The notes under the pieces: model-generated
Told to the model about the DNA's origin: nothing
The model's input: the letters and a program-made list of their open reading frames with translations, nothing else
Database searches by the model: none
In this document: piece by piece, positions 47,138 through 58,735 of the stretch
Layout: each line of letters opens with the position of its first letter
Numbering within the stretch: the first letter of the stretch is position 1
Source: Amyloporia xantha
Lineage: Eukaryota; Basidiomycota; Agaricomycetes; Polyporales; Adustoporiaceae
Length of the DNA: 64,000 nt
Reading direction: 5' to 3'
Assembly: GCA_036971615.1 (NCBI GenBank)
Contig: JAYKKR010000024.1
Span: 372,001-436,000 of the forward strand
Made by a program: the position numbers and the translations under genes

Positions 47138-47549
47138 ACAGTAGAAATGTTGTATATTTAAATATCGCAGTATCGTGTACAAGCCAGAGCAGCCTAGCAT
47201 CGTTGTATCCACAAGTCATTGTGAAAGAGTTTCCTATCAATTTTGACCAGCTGATGACGATCGCCGGACATTGAGAGACTTGTGCAAGCGGTGCTGGAGG
47301 AGGGAGGCAGTCACTGGCAGGAACAGGCGCGCACTTTTGCCTGGGAGATGACGCGTGACCTACGCGATGTAACACGTGGTCAGGACCCCGATTCCCTCGG
47401 AGAGATCACGCGGACCACGACATGCTATGCACAGGCGCGCAGCAGGCTCTCTTTAGATTCATTTATATTCTTTCCAAGCTGCGCTTCGGCCATTCACACC
47501 CTCTCTGTTCGTATGCTGCAGGCCTGGTAGTACCGTGTCCCCGACTGCT
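47138..47549. other. Intergenic region
   Basis: This 412-bp spacer between two genes on the same strand holds the aspartic protease promoter. An 82-codon frame on the plus strand looks spurious. Confidence 0.5.
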
Positions 47550-49863
47550 ATGCTCTTTTTTATTCTCGCCGTCGTTCTCCTGGCTTTTCTCGGCGAGTGC
47601 AATGCAGCTAGTACCCCCAAGCGAACAGGGCTGGAGGGCGTCGGCGTCCGCCAGTATTTGGAAAACATCGAGAACGGCATGAACTCGTCGATGAACCAGG
47701 CGACAATTTTGGCCGTCAATCTTGCGGAGGATAAGCAGTGCGTTTCTCTTCTGTTTCGTTGTCAACGTCAATGTCATGACCCCTCTGGCAGGTCTTACTT
47801 CACCGTTGTCATGCTTGGCAACATGAGTTTCCGAGTCGCTCTGGACACCGGTTCATCAGACCTCTGGATAGTGTCGTCGGCTTGCACTTCCAGTGCATGT
47901 ACCTCGGTCCCACGATATCAACTGGCATACCAGAGCTCGACATTCCGCTCCGTAAACGACAATACCACGGCTTTCAATGTCAGCTATTTAGATTCTACCA
48001 GTGAGTTTCTCGCACGATGGAGTTAGCACATACTGATGGACTTGTTATGGGTATCGCACTCAGCTGCGTCTGGCTATGTTGCACGAGAAACGGTACTACT
48101 CAATAACCTCACGGTCCCTCAGCAAGCATTCGGTGAGGCATCACCCGCCTGCTACCGCCTAGAATAGGTTGCTGAGTGTGTATATCAGGCTTGATGAACT
48201 CGTCAAACGTCACTTTGGGCGACCAGATCAGTGGTATCCTAGGCCTTGGCTTTCCTCGCCTTTCTACCATATCGAATACGGTTGCCAATGGTGAGTCGTT
48301 GGTTACTCACTATCAGGATGATCATCCTAATGCTCCCTTAGCGACGCCCGTGTTCGCCTCAATGGCCCAGCAAGGGAGTCTGGATTACCCTCTGTTCGGC
48401 TTAAACGTCAAGCCGAACAGCACTGGTAGTCTAACATTCGGTACGTATTCTCGCTCTAGTGCCGTTGGAAAAGTCTTATTTTCAGCGATAGGTGCTATTG
48501 ATGCAAGTGCTGTCACGAACAGAAGCCTGATCGAATGGCATGAGGTTGTCCCATTCGCCTCCCTTCAACGGCACGAATGGCACTAGCGCAAGCTATCTCC
48601 AGTGGGCAATTGCTCTCTCACAGATATATGTGAGACCTATTCGTTTTCTGGCGCTGGCGGAGCCGTAGTCTGACTTGTCTAGGTCAACGGCACCGCCATC
48701 ACGCCCTTGCCCACATATCCCAAGGCGGCCTCAAATCAGTCGCTCGCATTGCTAGATGTGTAAGTTCCATACCTGTTTCATGAGTCTATAATATCTCACG
48801 GCATTAAACGTGCCCGTCAGAGGAACGCCTGGAATATATGGCCCATATCAAGACGTAAGATCAGCTTCTGCGTGTGCTCAGCCAGCATGAACTCACACAT
48901 AATTGAACATAGGTGTCGCGAATATTCGCACAGATCACCGGTAGCCGCTTGGTAGATGTCTCTGATGCTGGTGGTCAGTGGGCTATGCCCTGTGACTCGG
49001 ATGAAGTTATCTCTCTCAACTTTGGGTATGAGTCGAATCCGCTTTGGAGCTTCCCAGCGAAACTCTAACTGCATGTTACAGAGGAGGAAATTTCACCCTT
49101 CAACCTACAGACTACCTTGTTGGACCTACCTCTGGAGACCCGGATTATTGCCTGGCATGGCCTGCGGCGCTGTCCCCGAGTTCTGATGGTATCGATTGGC
49201 AATTAGGTATCGCTCTTACTTCTCTGTGGTGCACAATGACCAGGAACTTATGCGCATTCGTAGGTACCCCCTTCCTTCAGACTGTATATTCGATCTTCAG
49301 GTGAGTAGGATATTCTCTCGGTAATCATGGTCGACACGTATCCATGTTTACGGCTCGTTTTTAGCTTGGGCATCGACACAAAAGAAGCACCCATGATTGG
49401 GTTGTACCCTCATCACAACGCCACTGCCCCTGTCCAGTCGCCAAGTGTCGTCAGCTCCTATTTCTCCGCAGCGTCCGCCACCGTTGAGACCGACCTGCCA
49501 AACTACTTCCTACCCACACCCACATATACCACGCCTGCTTACGTCTTCAACACGTCCATCCCGGCGCCTCTGGGCCTGATCGTCTCCTCTGGGCTTGCTA
49601 CCAGCACGTACTCCCCCGTCTTGGGCACACAGTTCGCAAATGCTTCCGCTATACCTACCGTCGAGCCATCTCCTACACTCTTCACGTTCATCATCACCTA
49701 CGCCTCTGGATCGGTGTCCACATCGGTGTCGACGGCCCCACAATCCTCGGTCACCCTTGGCGAGCCACCAGGATGGAGCAGCAGTGCAAGTACCACGCGT
49801 ATTTCCTTCCGTGTCGTATTATTGTGTATTTCTGCTCTATTCCTCGGTTTCACTGCTGCATAG
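47550..49863 (+). CDS. Pepsin-like aspartic protease (A1), GPI-anchor type, with an apparent frameshift
   Basis: The start MLFFILAVVLLAFLGECNA is a signal peptide. The first active site is ALDTGSSDLW and the following flap region is intact. The second active site reads LALLDVGTPGIYGPYQDV, so the Asp is kept but the usual Ser/Thr is Val. The C terminus is Ser/Thr-rich and ends in a hydrophobic stretch (FRVVLLCISALFLGFTAA), as in GPI-anchored yapsin-like proteases. About ten short introns are consistent. Between 48553 and 48575 the frame breaks: IEWHEVVPF continues in one frame, but FNGTNGTSASYLQWAIALS is one base off. Read straight through, the frame stops at 48586. No intron repairs it, so this is either a sequence error or an early pseudogene. 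Confidence 0.8.
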
Positions 49864-50186
49864 GACCCTGAACTCATCGTGTAGTACTTATTGATCGAAC
49901 ATCCCCTCTGTGCATCGGACGTTTTACGATATGTCACTCGTTACGTCCTACCTATAGCATATTTCCAGACTCGGACAAGCAGACAGCACTTTTCACGCAG
50001 ATCCTGTTCTAGTATCTCTGTCTTAATTTCGTTCATCCTTCGCACTCATCTGTCAGTCTGAGTTCTGCGCGCGCATTGAATACAGTCTTCTCGCTGGTCC
50101 ATGCAGAGCACCGACCTTTCATTGTCCCTGAGGTATGTTTTACATAGTCTTACATATGAAGCCATCGACTGTTAGCGATTAGATTT
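49864..50186. other. Convergent intergenic region
   Basis: This 323-bp spacer lies between the 3' ends of two genes. Nothing recognised. Confidence 0.5.
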
Positions 50187-51910
50187 CTATTTCTTCCTCA
50201 GCCGTCTCGATACTTCCGCCGCTTCCCGTATTTCCCACTCTTTCAACCAATCGGGCTTCCTCCCCACGTTGAGTTCCGCGCTCAGCAACGCATTAAGCAC
50301 AGTGAAAAGCATATAACGGCGGTTCGCGACGACTTCGCTCTGGACGTGTTCTCTGATACGCAAATCCTCCCAGTCCACCGGTACAGTTTGCGTCCCTCCA
50401 GGAACGGAGCGTTTGAAATAGCGTGCTTGATAATCCTTCATAGCGCCCTTCTGCGATGCGAAAGAGCAGAGCCATAGCAATAGCGCATGCCCATCGCGCT
50501 TATTTAGTGAGGGCGAGAGCAGGATCGGGTCAACGAACTGTCGGATGAAGGAGGTGTTCCCGAAAGCGGTCACGAATTCTTCAGGAGAGAGCCTCTTTAT
50601 TATGGACCGAATGAACTTTGGCGGGTCAATGTCCTCGGGGATCAAGCTTTGTGCAAAAGCCTTGTCTATGTCTTCGGCAACCAGACGACCCTAGAGCGCA
50701 CAAAGAACCCCGGCGGATAGTTAGCTCAGCTGATGTTGCAAAAGTGTGGATGCGCAATGCATGATACCAGAAAGAGTATGTAGATACAGAGAATGGATGG
50801 GGTGCACCAGCACGATGAAAACTGCTATCCGTGTGCAGCTGCTGACAATGCAGCGCACAAGACACGTTCTAAAATAAGTACATACCTGTTTGCTATGTGC
50901 TTCAAGCACAGCTGTGAATGTCCCCTCCGGTGCATCGGATAGATGTACCTCATACTCTGCGACATAGATCGGTATCAGGACGGGGTAAGCCGCCAACTAT
51001 CAAACTAATAATCAGCTCCAGTCGACGTCAGAGCAGTGTACGCTAGTACTACTGACCATGTTAGCCTTCACTGTTTGAGGATTGAACCTAAAGGTTGGCG
51101 AAAGAGTAGCTTGCTGATGTGATAATGACCGTACCAAGTCAATGAGGGCGAAGGGCGATACTGTGAACGGCACACATAGAACGTCGGACCCATGCTGACG
51201 CCGCAGGTCGTCAGAAAAACGTATAGAACGACCCTTTCTGAATTCGGGTGAAGACAGCGCGATGCGCGATAAAGGCTCGTGTACAAAGCCTGCATATAAG
51301 CGAGGTGAGGTTTATTTTTTTCCATCAGTTCTATCATAGTGGTCGCACCTGGTACATATCTACCAAGATGGCATGAAGCTCAGGTCGCATGAAATCCGAG
51401 AGAGTCATGTACATACGCGTGTTGCAGCCAGGCTTTGGCTATCCGCTAGATATCGGGATCAGTCTCAGAAAGACTGGAAATCGTACAATATTCTATGCAG
51501 CACCTGGAGAGGCTCCCCACTCCCTGACTCCGGACGCACCCAAGCTTGAGCCTCCATTTCCGCATCAACCAGCCATACGGGAATATAGACGGCCCGCATG
51601 GATTTAGGTCGCAGTGGTTCAAACCCCATATTGGGGAAGAATGTGGCACCGATAGATCCCAGGGCTTTCTTGTACAAGCTCTTAATGGACATTGGCAAGC
51701 TCAAGCGCACTATCGCCTCTTCCATTGACAGTGCGAATGGGAATGCTGGAACGCGATGCTGCACTCTTCAGCGTGCAGACTACACTTGAGCACGGCGGAG
51801 CTACTCTGACCTCTGACTCTGGAGGGGTATGTTTGCGAGACACCGGATACGCTTCTCCGTTGACATCTCCATAGTAGAGTGAAGCTAGGAGGTGTGCGGG
51901 AACACAACAT
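50187..51910 (-). CDS. Conserved fungal protein of unknown function, probably mitochondrial
   Basis: I do not recognise a named domain. Joined exons read MEEAIVRLSLPMSIKSLYKK, GFEPLRPKSMRAVYIPVWLV, DAEMEAQAW, then FVHEPLSRIALSSPEF, GSDVLCVPFTVSPFALIDL, FRFNPQTVKANM, AAYPVLIPIYVAEYEVHLS and a helical C terminus ending VSRRLRKK. The two repeats of an I-P-(V/I)-(W/Y) strand and the even hydrophobic pattern suggest a soluble alpha/beta protein. The proposed first exon (ATG at 51908-51910) is rich in Arg and Ser without acids, like a mitochondrial presequence, but it needs a very short 35-nt intron, so the start is tentative. The dispersed repeat at 52015 lies just upstream. Confidence 0.6.
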
Positions 51911-52524
51911 GAACTGATCTAGAAAACGATATGCGACTGCGACTTCAAGTTTGTGGAGTAGATTTGGACACAACCAACGGAATTTGGGCTGGGAGATCGT
52001 CTCGTCCCGCGTACTACCCAAATCCTGAATGTGCGAAGTGAAGGGATAGCAGCAAGGAATAGATACTAAGGTAGATGACAGACAAGAGTTGGTCTTGGAA
52101 TAGCCTCCGTTGCTGACTTTTAAATAATCAGAAATGGACGACAATAGATCCATCCCAGATATCAGTAATTGTCTTAGAAATTGGAAACTTGACAGATACG
52201 TCTATCGTTTTTTCGTTGGCTGTCAGATCTTCGACAGCCGATTAAGACAATCCATTCACGAGCTTCCCTGCGTTACTTCCAACAGAAGCATGCACGCATT
52301 GCAGATGGAATGACCTCGCCATAAATGCTGTCTTCACTGAGAAACTCGCCATTGGCGTGGGATCGAAGATAAATGAGTTGAACTGCCTAGTCCTAGCCAG
52401 AGCTTTCTGAAGAGAATTGACAGCCTATTGCCAATCAGATAGCTCAAACACATCTCATACATTCAGACGCAGATCATTGAGAAGACCCTCCAGCGGTCAC
52501 AGCCTCTGAAGAAAGCACTGTGAA
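51911..52524. other. Intergenic region with dispersed repeat
   Basis: Besides the repeat copy listed separately, a hairpin (GGCTGTC...GACAGCC) lies near 52218-52240. No gene is seen. Confidence 0.5.
52015..52189 (-). repeat. Dispersed repeat, copy 1
   Basis: About 175 bp whose reverse complement matches 60795-60965 at roughly nine bases in ten (my estimate by eye), including GTCAGCAACGGAGGCTATTC and CCTTAGTATCTATTCCTTGC. Homology stops abruptly at both ends. No coding content or target duplication is visible. It may be part of a solo LTR or an unknown short element. Confidence 0.8.
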
Positions 52525-53534
52525 TCAGATTACCCCATATTCGGACACAAACTGTTCACTCACCGCAGCGGGATGTACACGCCGTACAAACGCGAGAATG
52601 TGCTTATTTGTCTCATCGGGCCGCTCGAGGTGAGGTGAGTGGCCAATGCCCTCCAGCAAGTGTACCTCAACGTCACTATACACCATCCTCGCCTGCTCGA
52701 TCAACGTTTGATACACACAGTGTGTATCCTCCGTCCCCTGTATTATCGAAACAGGAAGATGCCTCGCTTCACTCCGCCAGCGCGTGTCGTCCTGCTCTCG
52801 CGTCAACGAGTAGTGTCTGACAATGGGTGGCTGCAGACCGAAGCCGCCGACCAGCGCCAGCTTGCTCGAGTAAGGCATGTCGTCTGGTTTGGCGAAGCAC
52901 GAGTCGATGAAAGGGACTGCGCTTTTCGCGGCGACTTGAGCGTCGGAAGAGCAGATAAGAGGGACGAGGGGGCGGAATAGAGGATGGCGACACTGCTGGT
53001 GAATCCGTAAAGACAACATGCCGCCGCCCACATACATGATCCCGGAAATGGACCCTGCGCCGTAGTATCTGACGATATCCACTGCTATGCATCCTTGTTC
53101 GGGTATAAACCCTCGAGTTCAAAATCACTCACAAACTGATATTCCGATCAACTCACCACCGAGGCTCCTGATGATCGCAAGATCAGCCATGTATCCGGTG
53201 AGGTCCCGTATGTTGGATGAACGCACCATCCTAGCACAATTGGTTTGTCCAGTCTAAATGCATCGTAAACTGTACGGAAGTCCTCCGCATGGCGAACAGA
53301 CCGGTACGATTCGGGATCTTCTGGCTTGTCGCTGCGCCCGTGGCCCCGCATCTCATACCGCACCAGATGCAACCTTCTCAACAGCTTCGGATCAGCGAAC
53401 TGCTGATCAAATCCCAAAGCTGTGCAAGCAAGTCCGTGAATGAAGACGATGGCAGGGGCGGACAGATTCCCGGCCTCCTCAGCCCATATCTTAGTGCCGT
53501 CAGGGGAAGTAAGCATCTTTTGCTGGCTGGACAT
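52525..53534 (-). CDS. Alpha/beta hydrolase
   Basis: Three exons (53227-53534, 53157-53167, 52525-53093) join to 295 aa. Motifs: VFIHGLACTALGFDQQF (oxyanion region), YEMRGHGRSDKPED, nucleophile elbow GWSLGGCIAVDIV with Ser104, then SIIQGTEDTHCVYQTL (acid) and EGIGHSPHLERPDE (catalytic His). This is the complete triad of the esterase/haloperoxidase-like superfamily. No signal peptide is seen, so it is probably cytosolic; substrate unknown. The Ser lies on an 11-nt microexon. An upstream in-frame ATG (53558) would add eight residues. I preferred MSSQQKMLTSPDGTKIW. Confidence 0.88.
53157..53167 (-). other. 11-nt microexon carrying the catalytic serine
   Basis: On the minus strand GAGCCTCGGTG is preceded by ATCAG and followed by GTGAGT. 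Together with the TG before it and GA after it, it gives Trp-Ser-Leu-Gly-Gly. Skipping it would destroy the nucleophile elbow and the frame. Confidence 0.75.
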
Positions 53535-54018
53535 CTTCAAAACATCGACAGGACGCAAAGCTGGAGTATATCATCAACAGTGAACAGATTTACCTGCCGC
53601 ACCTTCGGAACACCATTCATTCCGTTTCGGATGCAGATCTCCCTTCTGTTGACTGGCTTTGGTCCACATGATTATACTTGCCTCTCACGACAATAGAGCA
53701 TGTGAGCACCGCCACTCGGCATCTGAACTCGATTGGGCTAAAAACCAAGCAGAAAGCAGCTCTGTGTTGGTCTAGAAATGCATCTCCTGTGAACGAGACC
53801 TACAAGCACAAGGCATCCTGTGAATCAGGCGGTCACGAAACTGCTGCATTAGTTTGCAGCGGCGTCGAACAAACAAATTGGTATGAAGAAAGCGTCTCGA
53901 TTGCATTGTACAGTATGCTGTGATGTAAATAGCCCATGGATTAGTGTCCCACCTATCATAGATAATGCAAGGTAAAATGCTGTATGTCCTAGAGAAACCG
54001 GTGAGACCAACGAGAAAT
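53535..54018. other. Intergenic region
   Basis: This 484-bp spacer holds the hydrolase promoter and the exchanger terminator. Nothing else recognised. Confidence 0.5.
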
Positions 54019-56686
54019 CTAGCTGTTGATCTCGACGATCACGTTAGCGATCATAAGCACCGTGTAGGCGACAATGAGCGCGATGCCCCAACTTCGTGGC
54101 AGGAAGTAGCCATTCCATGGCACGAACACTAGCGTGGCAAGCAGGAGCGCAAGCAAGCCACTACCGGTCATGATGAGTGTGGTCGAGAAATGGAGGTGGT
54201 ATGGTTCTGCCGTTTGGCGAATGATATACGAGCCGGAGATGCCCACCCCCAAAAGGATATTCAGCATAGGCCCGCCATAACATGCTGAGAAGCCCATGAT
54301 GGGCGCGAACACCTAGGTTCACTCGTCAGGGCGAAGACTACGGAAACAACTCTGAGCCACATACAGCAACACTCATATTGGCCACAAGGTCAGCCAGCGA
54401 ATTGCCGACTGCAAATATCGTCAGTCCGATGATAGCATCGGACAGCCCAAATATGAAACCGAACGTCTAAGGTATCCACGTTAACAAGAGAAGACCGAGC
54501 TTAATATCGCAATGCGTACCTGCAACACCTCAACCACTTCGTCGGCGATGGCCATAATCCACACAATAGCGACAGTAAAGCCCATGATACAACGCGCCAA
54601 CTGTGCGGTAGGATGGACACCTTGATCTGAGAAGACAGCGACCATAATACCAACGGCGGAACCTGCTACTCCCGTAGCAAGCAACAGCCATGGCTCGTGT
54701 CGTGTCCCATCTATCGCAAGCATGAAATCTTGAGCAAACGGCTGTGTCGAGAAAAGACACCCACTCACCGAATAAGATAGCAATACAGAACAGCGGTCCG
54801 AGCGTACATTGCGCGGCCATAAGCCACTTATTGAACTTCAATTCGTGCATCTCCTCCGCCACCTCCTCCTCCGCAATCAGCGCACGCTCCACGCCCTCCT
54901 CCTCAAAGTCAATCAACGGCCGCTCATTCATCCCCGAGTTGAACTTCTCCCTCTCCCTCCCTACGTCCTGGTATGCCGTGACGACCACCGGCAGCGTCAG
55001 GGTCAGCGCCATGACCGCTGGGGCCGCGAACACTGCCGCGATCTTGCCCAGGAACGTCTTCGTTCTGAACCCATGAAGCGTTGGGAAGAGCAGATGGAAC
55101 GTGTGCCCGAGCATGCTGGCGACCCGCTGCCGCCGCGTGGGCCCGCCGTACTGGACAGCGCCGCGGCTGTGCTGTGATTCTGTGTCCGTCTCGGTGACGA
55201 CTGGTGATGCGGGGGTCTGTGTGATTGTAGGTATTGGCGGATGCTCATCCGATTCGGGTTGGTTCTCGTCTGATAGTGGAGGTGGGATAACTTGCGGAGA
55301 CCGGTCGTTCAACGGGACGCCCAGCGTCGCATCCCATGGATCCTGCGGCTCCGAAAGCGGCGTGCGCGAGCGTGAGCGCGGGTGGTGGTGGTAGTGTCCC
55401 CCTGGGTACGGTGAATGCGGGCTTTCGAACAGGCTCAAGGAGGAGCTCGCGGCCTCCTGTTGCAGAGACGAGACTATGCGGCGGAACTCGAGCGCACCGA
55501 CGAGGGAGAACGACGGCATAGTGCTCATGTGCGGCGATGAATGCGGCGATGGCGATCGAGTGTGCGGTCGCGGGGGCAAGTCGGTCTCCACAGCGAGGCG
55601 CGAGGGTGCCGGACTAGAGACGGCACGCGACCTAGTATAGGAAGGGGCGAGCAACGTCGATGATGCGGGTGCTGGGCTAGCTGTGTGGTGCTCAATAGCA
55701 GCAGTGAGTGGATGATGAAGACTGCTCACGATTGTCCGTGTAGGGTTCCTCATCCTGATACGGAGGGTGCACAATCGGTTCGTCTCGGTACTCGTCGCGG
55801 ATGAGCTCTTCATACCTGCGCCTACGCTCCCTCCGCTTTTCCCATATACTGCCGCCGACCACGACGACGACATAGACCAGGTAGAGTGCGATTAAGGCCC
55901 CTGCCTCCCATCCCTCAATGCTGCTATCCCAGAGCACCACGAGGAGCATGAGAACAGCGGCCGTGAAGAATCCGACGTCGCGGAAGAACCGGTATCGCAT
56001 CACTCTGAATGGTTTAATGATGCACAGCGAACCCACCACACACGAAACGACGAACGTCGCTGCGCCGAGCAGTTCGCCGATCGCCAGGCCGCCCGAGTTG
56101 GCCTTCATAGCGGAGAACGTGGAAAAGACATCCGGACTTCCATTGCCAAATGCCAGAAACGTCACGCCGGCCATGTTCTCGTCTAGCCCGAGGATTTGTG
56201 CCAGCGTAGCGAGATTGGGGCAGAAGAAATCGGATGCGCTGATGCCCAGCGTCGAGAACAGGAAGACGAGCCACATGAGATACGTCGCGAAGAGGACCGG
56301 TCGCAGAGAGGCCTCTGAACAGAAGTAAGACTGTAGATATGGTATCGATAGGAATGTGCGTGTTCCTGGGCAGGCATCGTGAATGTGGGCGCACTGCTGC
56401 TCTATGGGTAAAGAGATGGGGAAGCATTGCTGCGAGTCGCCTTGCGGATGAGTGCCCTAGCCAGCGTCGGCGTATTGAAACGGCTCACCTCATCCTCAGT
56501 CTCACCTGGTCCTACAAACACAGACAGCGTCGTATTCGAATATCCGAGCTCCCTAATGTCTCGTTTGGCGAGCTGAGTTGCCTGGGAGCGCACCGAGTAG
56601 ACCTGGCCGTATCGACTGTGAGACCAAAGGACAGAGTTGATCGCGAGTACGGTAGCAAAAACCAGCTTTGGTAGACCTGACCACAT
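54019..56686 (-). CDS. Ca2+/cation exchanger (CaCA family, NCKX/NCLX-like)
   Basis: The protein begins with a hydrophobic leader (MWSGLPKLVFATVLAINSVL). A lumenal segment with paired Cys follows (QQCAHIHDACPG), then the first membrane half with the alpha-1 repeat AGVTFLAFGNGSPDVFSTF. A long cytosolic loop is rich in Ser, Pro and Arg (about 54.9-55.7 kb). The second half has the alpha-2 repeat GLTIFAVGNSLADLVANMSV and GFSACYGGPMLNILLGVGIS. These two inverted repeats form the ion path of K+-dependent or mitochondrial/vacuolar Na+(H+)/Ca2+ exchangers. The ion specificity and membrane are not decidable here. Several introns are present, the first after ETEDE. Confidence 0.88.
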
Positions 56687-58735
56687 CGTTGTCCTAGTGG
56701 AGGAGTTGCTGGCCAGTGTACTCAGTACATGCGGTCTGAAATGAGTGCGACCTGCACCAAGCCGGTGAGCAAGTAAAGGAAATGAAAGTGCACGTGATAG
56801 AGGGGGAGACAGTCGTGATCAGGATCGTTTCTCTGCTGAAGTATGTTCAACAAATATTAGTGACATTTTCTATCTACAGTGTGCAGGCACTGCTTCCCGT
56901 ATGTACTGCTCTCGACCGACCGCGCTGCCCCCCGTCCATGCATGTCGGCTATACTATGCCAGTGGCCGTATGTCGATGGGAATTTGAGAAAGGTATAGCA
57001 ACTGTGACGGGGCTACAGCAGACTCTGACCGGGCTTATGGTGAGCGGATACGTGATGAATGATTTTACTAACTGTCTTTCAAATTCAACGCATCCGGTTA
57101 TATTACTCCTCTCCATTCTTCCATCAATGTCAGTGTTGAAATTGCGGTAAAGCCGACCAACACCGACAGTTGGTGAGTAAACTTTCTGTACGCATTCCAT
57201 ATCATGCGGCACATGCGCAGTGGCAATAAACACAGCGTCGGTCGCCATCATAGTATTCTCGTCCTCCCAATACACACGTACTTCAACCTAGGGCGGTGCT
57301 CAGAAGGACTGACGCCATTTTAATGTGATACTCGTGAATTCAATGTCTTGGACCACATTGCCCAGCTTACGCCCAGAGCCCGGCTTAGCCTGAGGTGCAT
57401 GACAAGGGAAACCACCAACCGAGGGCGATTGTAACACGCGAGGTGGACATCGACTGACTTAGCAAGTTTCGGTGACAATTCACCGGAGCCCTCAAGGCCT
57501 CAAGGGTATCCCTGACAATTTACCTGCATTTCATGTAGTTAATTGTCGTTCAAGGTGACAAGTATTGCTATGCCAGAGTTCCGTTAAGATCGGGATCTAG
57601 CTTTCACTCGCGCCTCCGCTCAGAGTCAGGTCTGTCGTTTCCCGGAACTTTATCAGGTGGCAGTATTCACGAATCACACTAATCACGGCTGTTCTATTTA
57701 CGCAATTATTCTTAGTATGTGCAGCGCAGCGTACAGAGGAACCTCTAATGGTTCAGGATGGTCAACGCTTGCAACGAATCTACCCTAATTAGAATCTACG
57801 GACGTCCGTAGAGCCGCAGACTCTTACGGAAAGTCATCCACTCCCTCCCATCATTCATTAATCATCAGCACTGGTGGATGGCGGGTTACTCCATGTTCCG
57901 GTGAGCAATGACGTACAGCGCAGTGGGTTACTGGCAGTTGCTACATCACGATGGCGTCCTCATCATTGTTGGGAGCTGCCACGTTGTTACTACATGCCTC
58001 CTTTGACTTCCGATAAATTGATTATCATAGGTGCGGATGAGATGGGAATGGAGATGCACAGTGATCAATGCTCGTGCTCTTGAAGAAAAGCTGACGGTCA
58101 ACGACGTAGAAAGTGAGTGGACTTTGGCAGCATGTGGTCCTAAAGCACTAACCTCTACGTCCTCACGTATGCTTACAAGTCACGTCCCGACATGACAATT
58201 TACCTAGGTCGTCTACACCAAGAGACCAAGCTTGGCAGAATGGCCTTTCAGTACATTCGGAATATTTCAGCTGACTGGCGTGCCTATGCCCAGAGATGTC
58301 ATGAGCTAACATTGAGTTTGACAATGCAGACAGATAATAGCAATGTTAGGCCCGATTCACTGCGATCACCCTTTTTCTGCTGACCAACAGCCTCGGGACG
58401 CCCAGCGACGGGCAGTCCATCATGATCAAATCAGCACTTGATCTGTCGTTCGGAGATGTAAGGGAGCCTGTGTAGATGGTCCGCAATGGTCTCATAGAAC
58501 AATGCCGGAATGGTGATTCATGCCACCTTTGCGCGGTCCATCGCATGCTCGGTGATGCCAGGCGACGAGTATGACACTTGATCATCATCAATGCTGAAGC
58601 TATCTTTATTATTTGCGTGCAACAGCGCTGTAGTCCAGGTAGCTCTCTTCGATCCCCGGGTGCTCGCCCTGCTGTTCCGACTGAACTGTCTCTACACGCT
58701 GGTCTGCGCGCGGATTATCACAGCCCTTGTATCGG
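56687..58735. other. Long intergenic region, about 2 kb
   Basis: No gene was recognised. Frames are short and unconnected. It contains a 16-bp perfect palindrome (57796-57811). Confidence 0.5.
57796..57811. promoter_or_regulatory. 16-bp perfect palindrome with inverted CGG triplets
   Basis: CTACGGACGTCCGTAG is a perfect palindrome and contains CGG-N4-CCG, the kind of spacing bound by fungal Zn2Cys6 activators. It lies about 0.9 kb upstream of the next gene, so any regulatory role is a guess. Confidence 0.3.
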
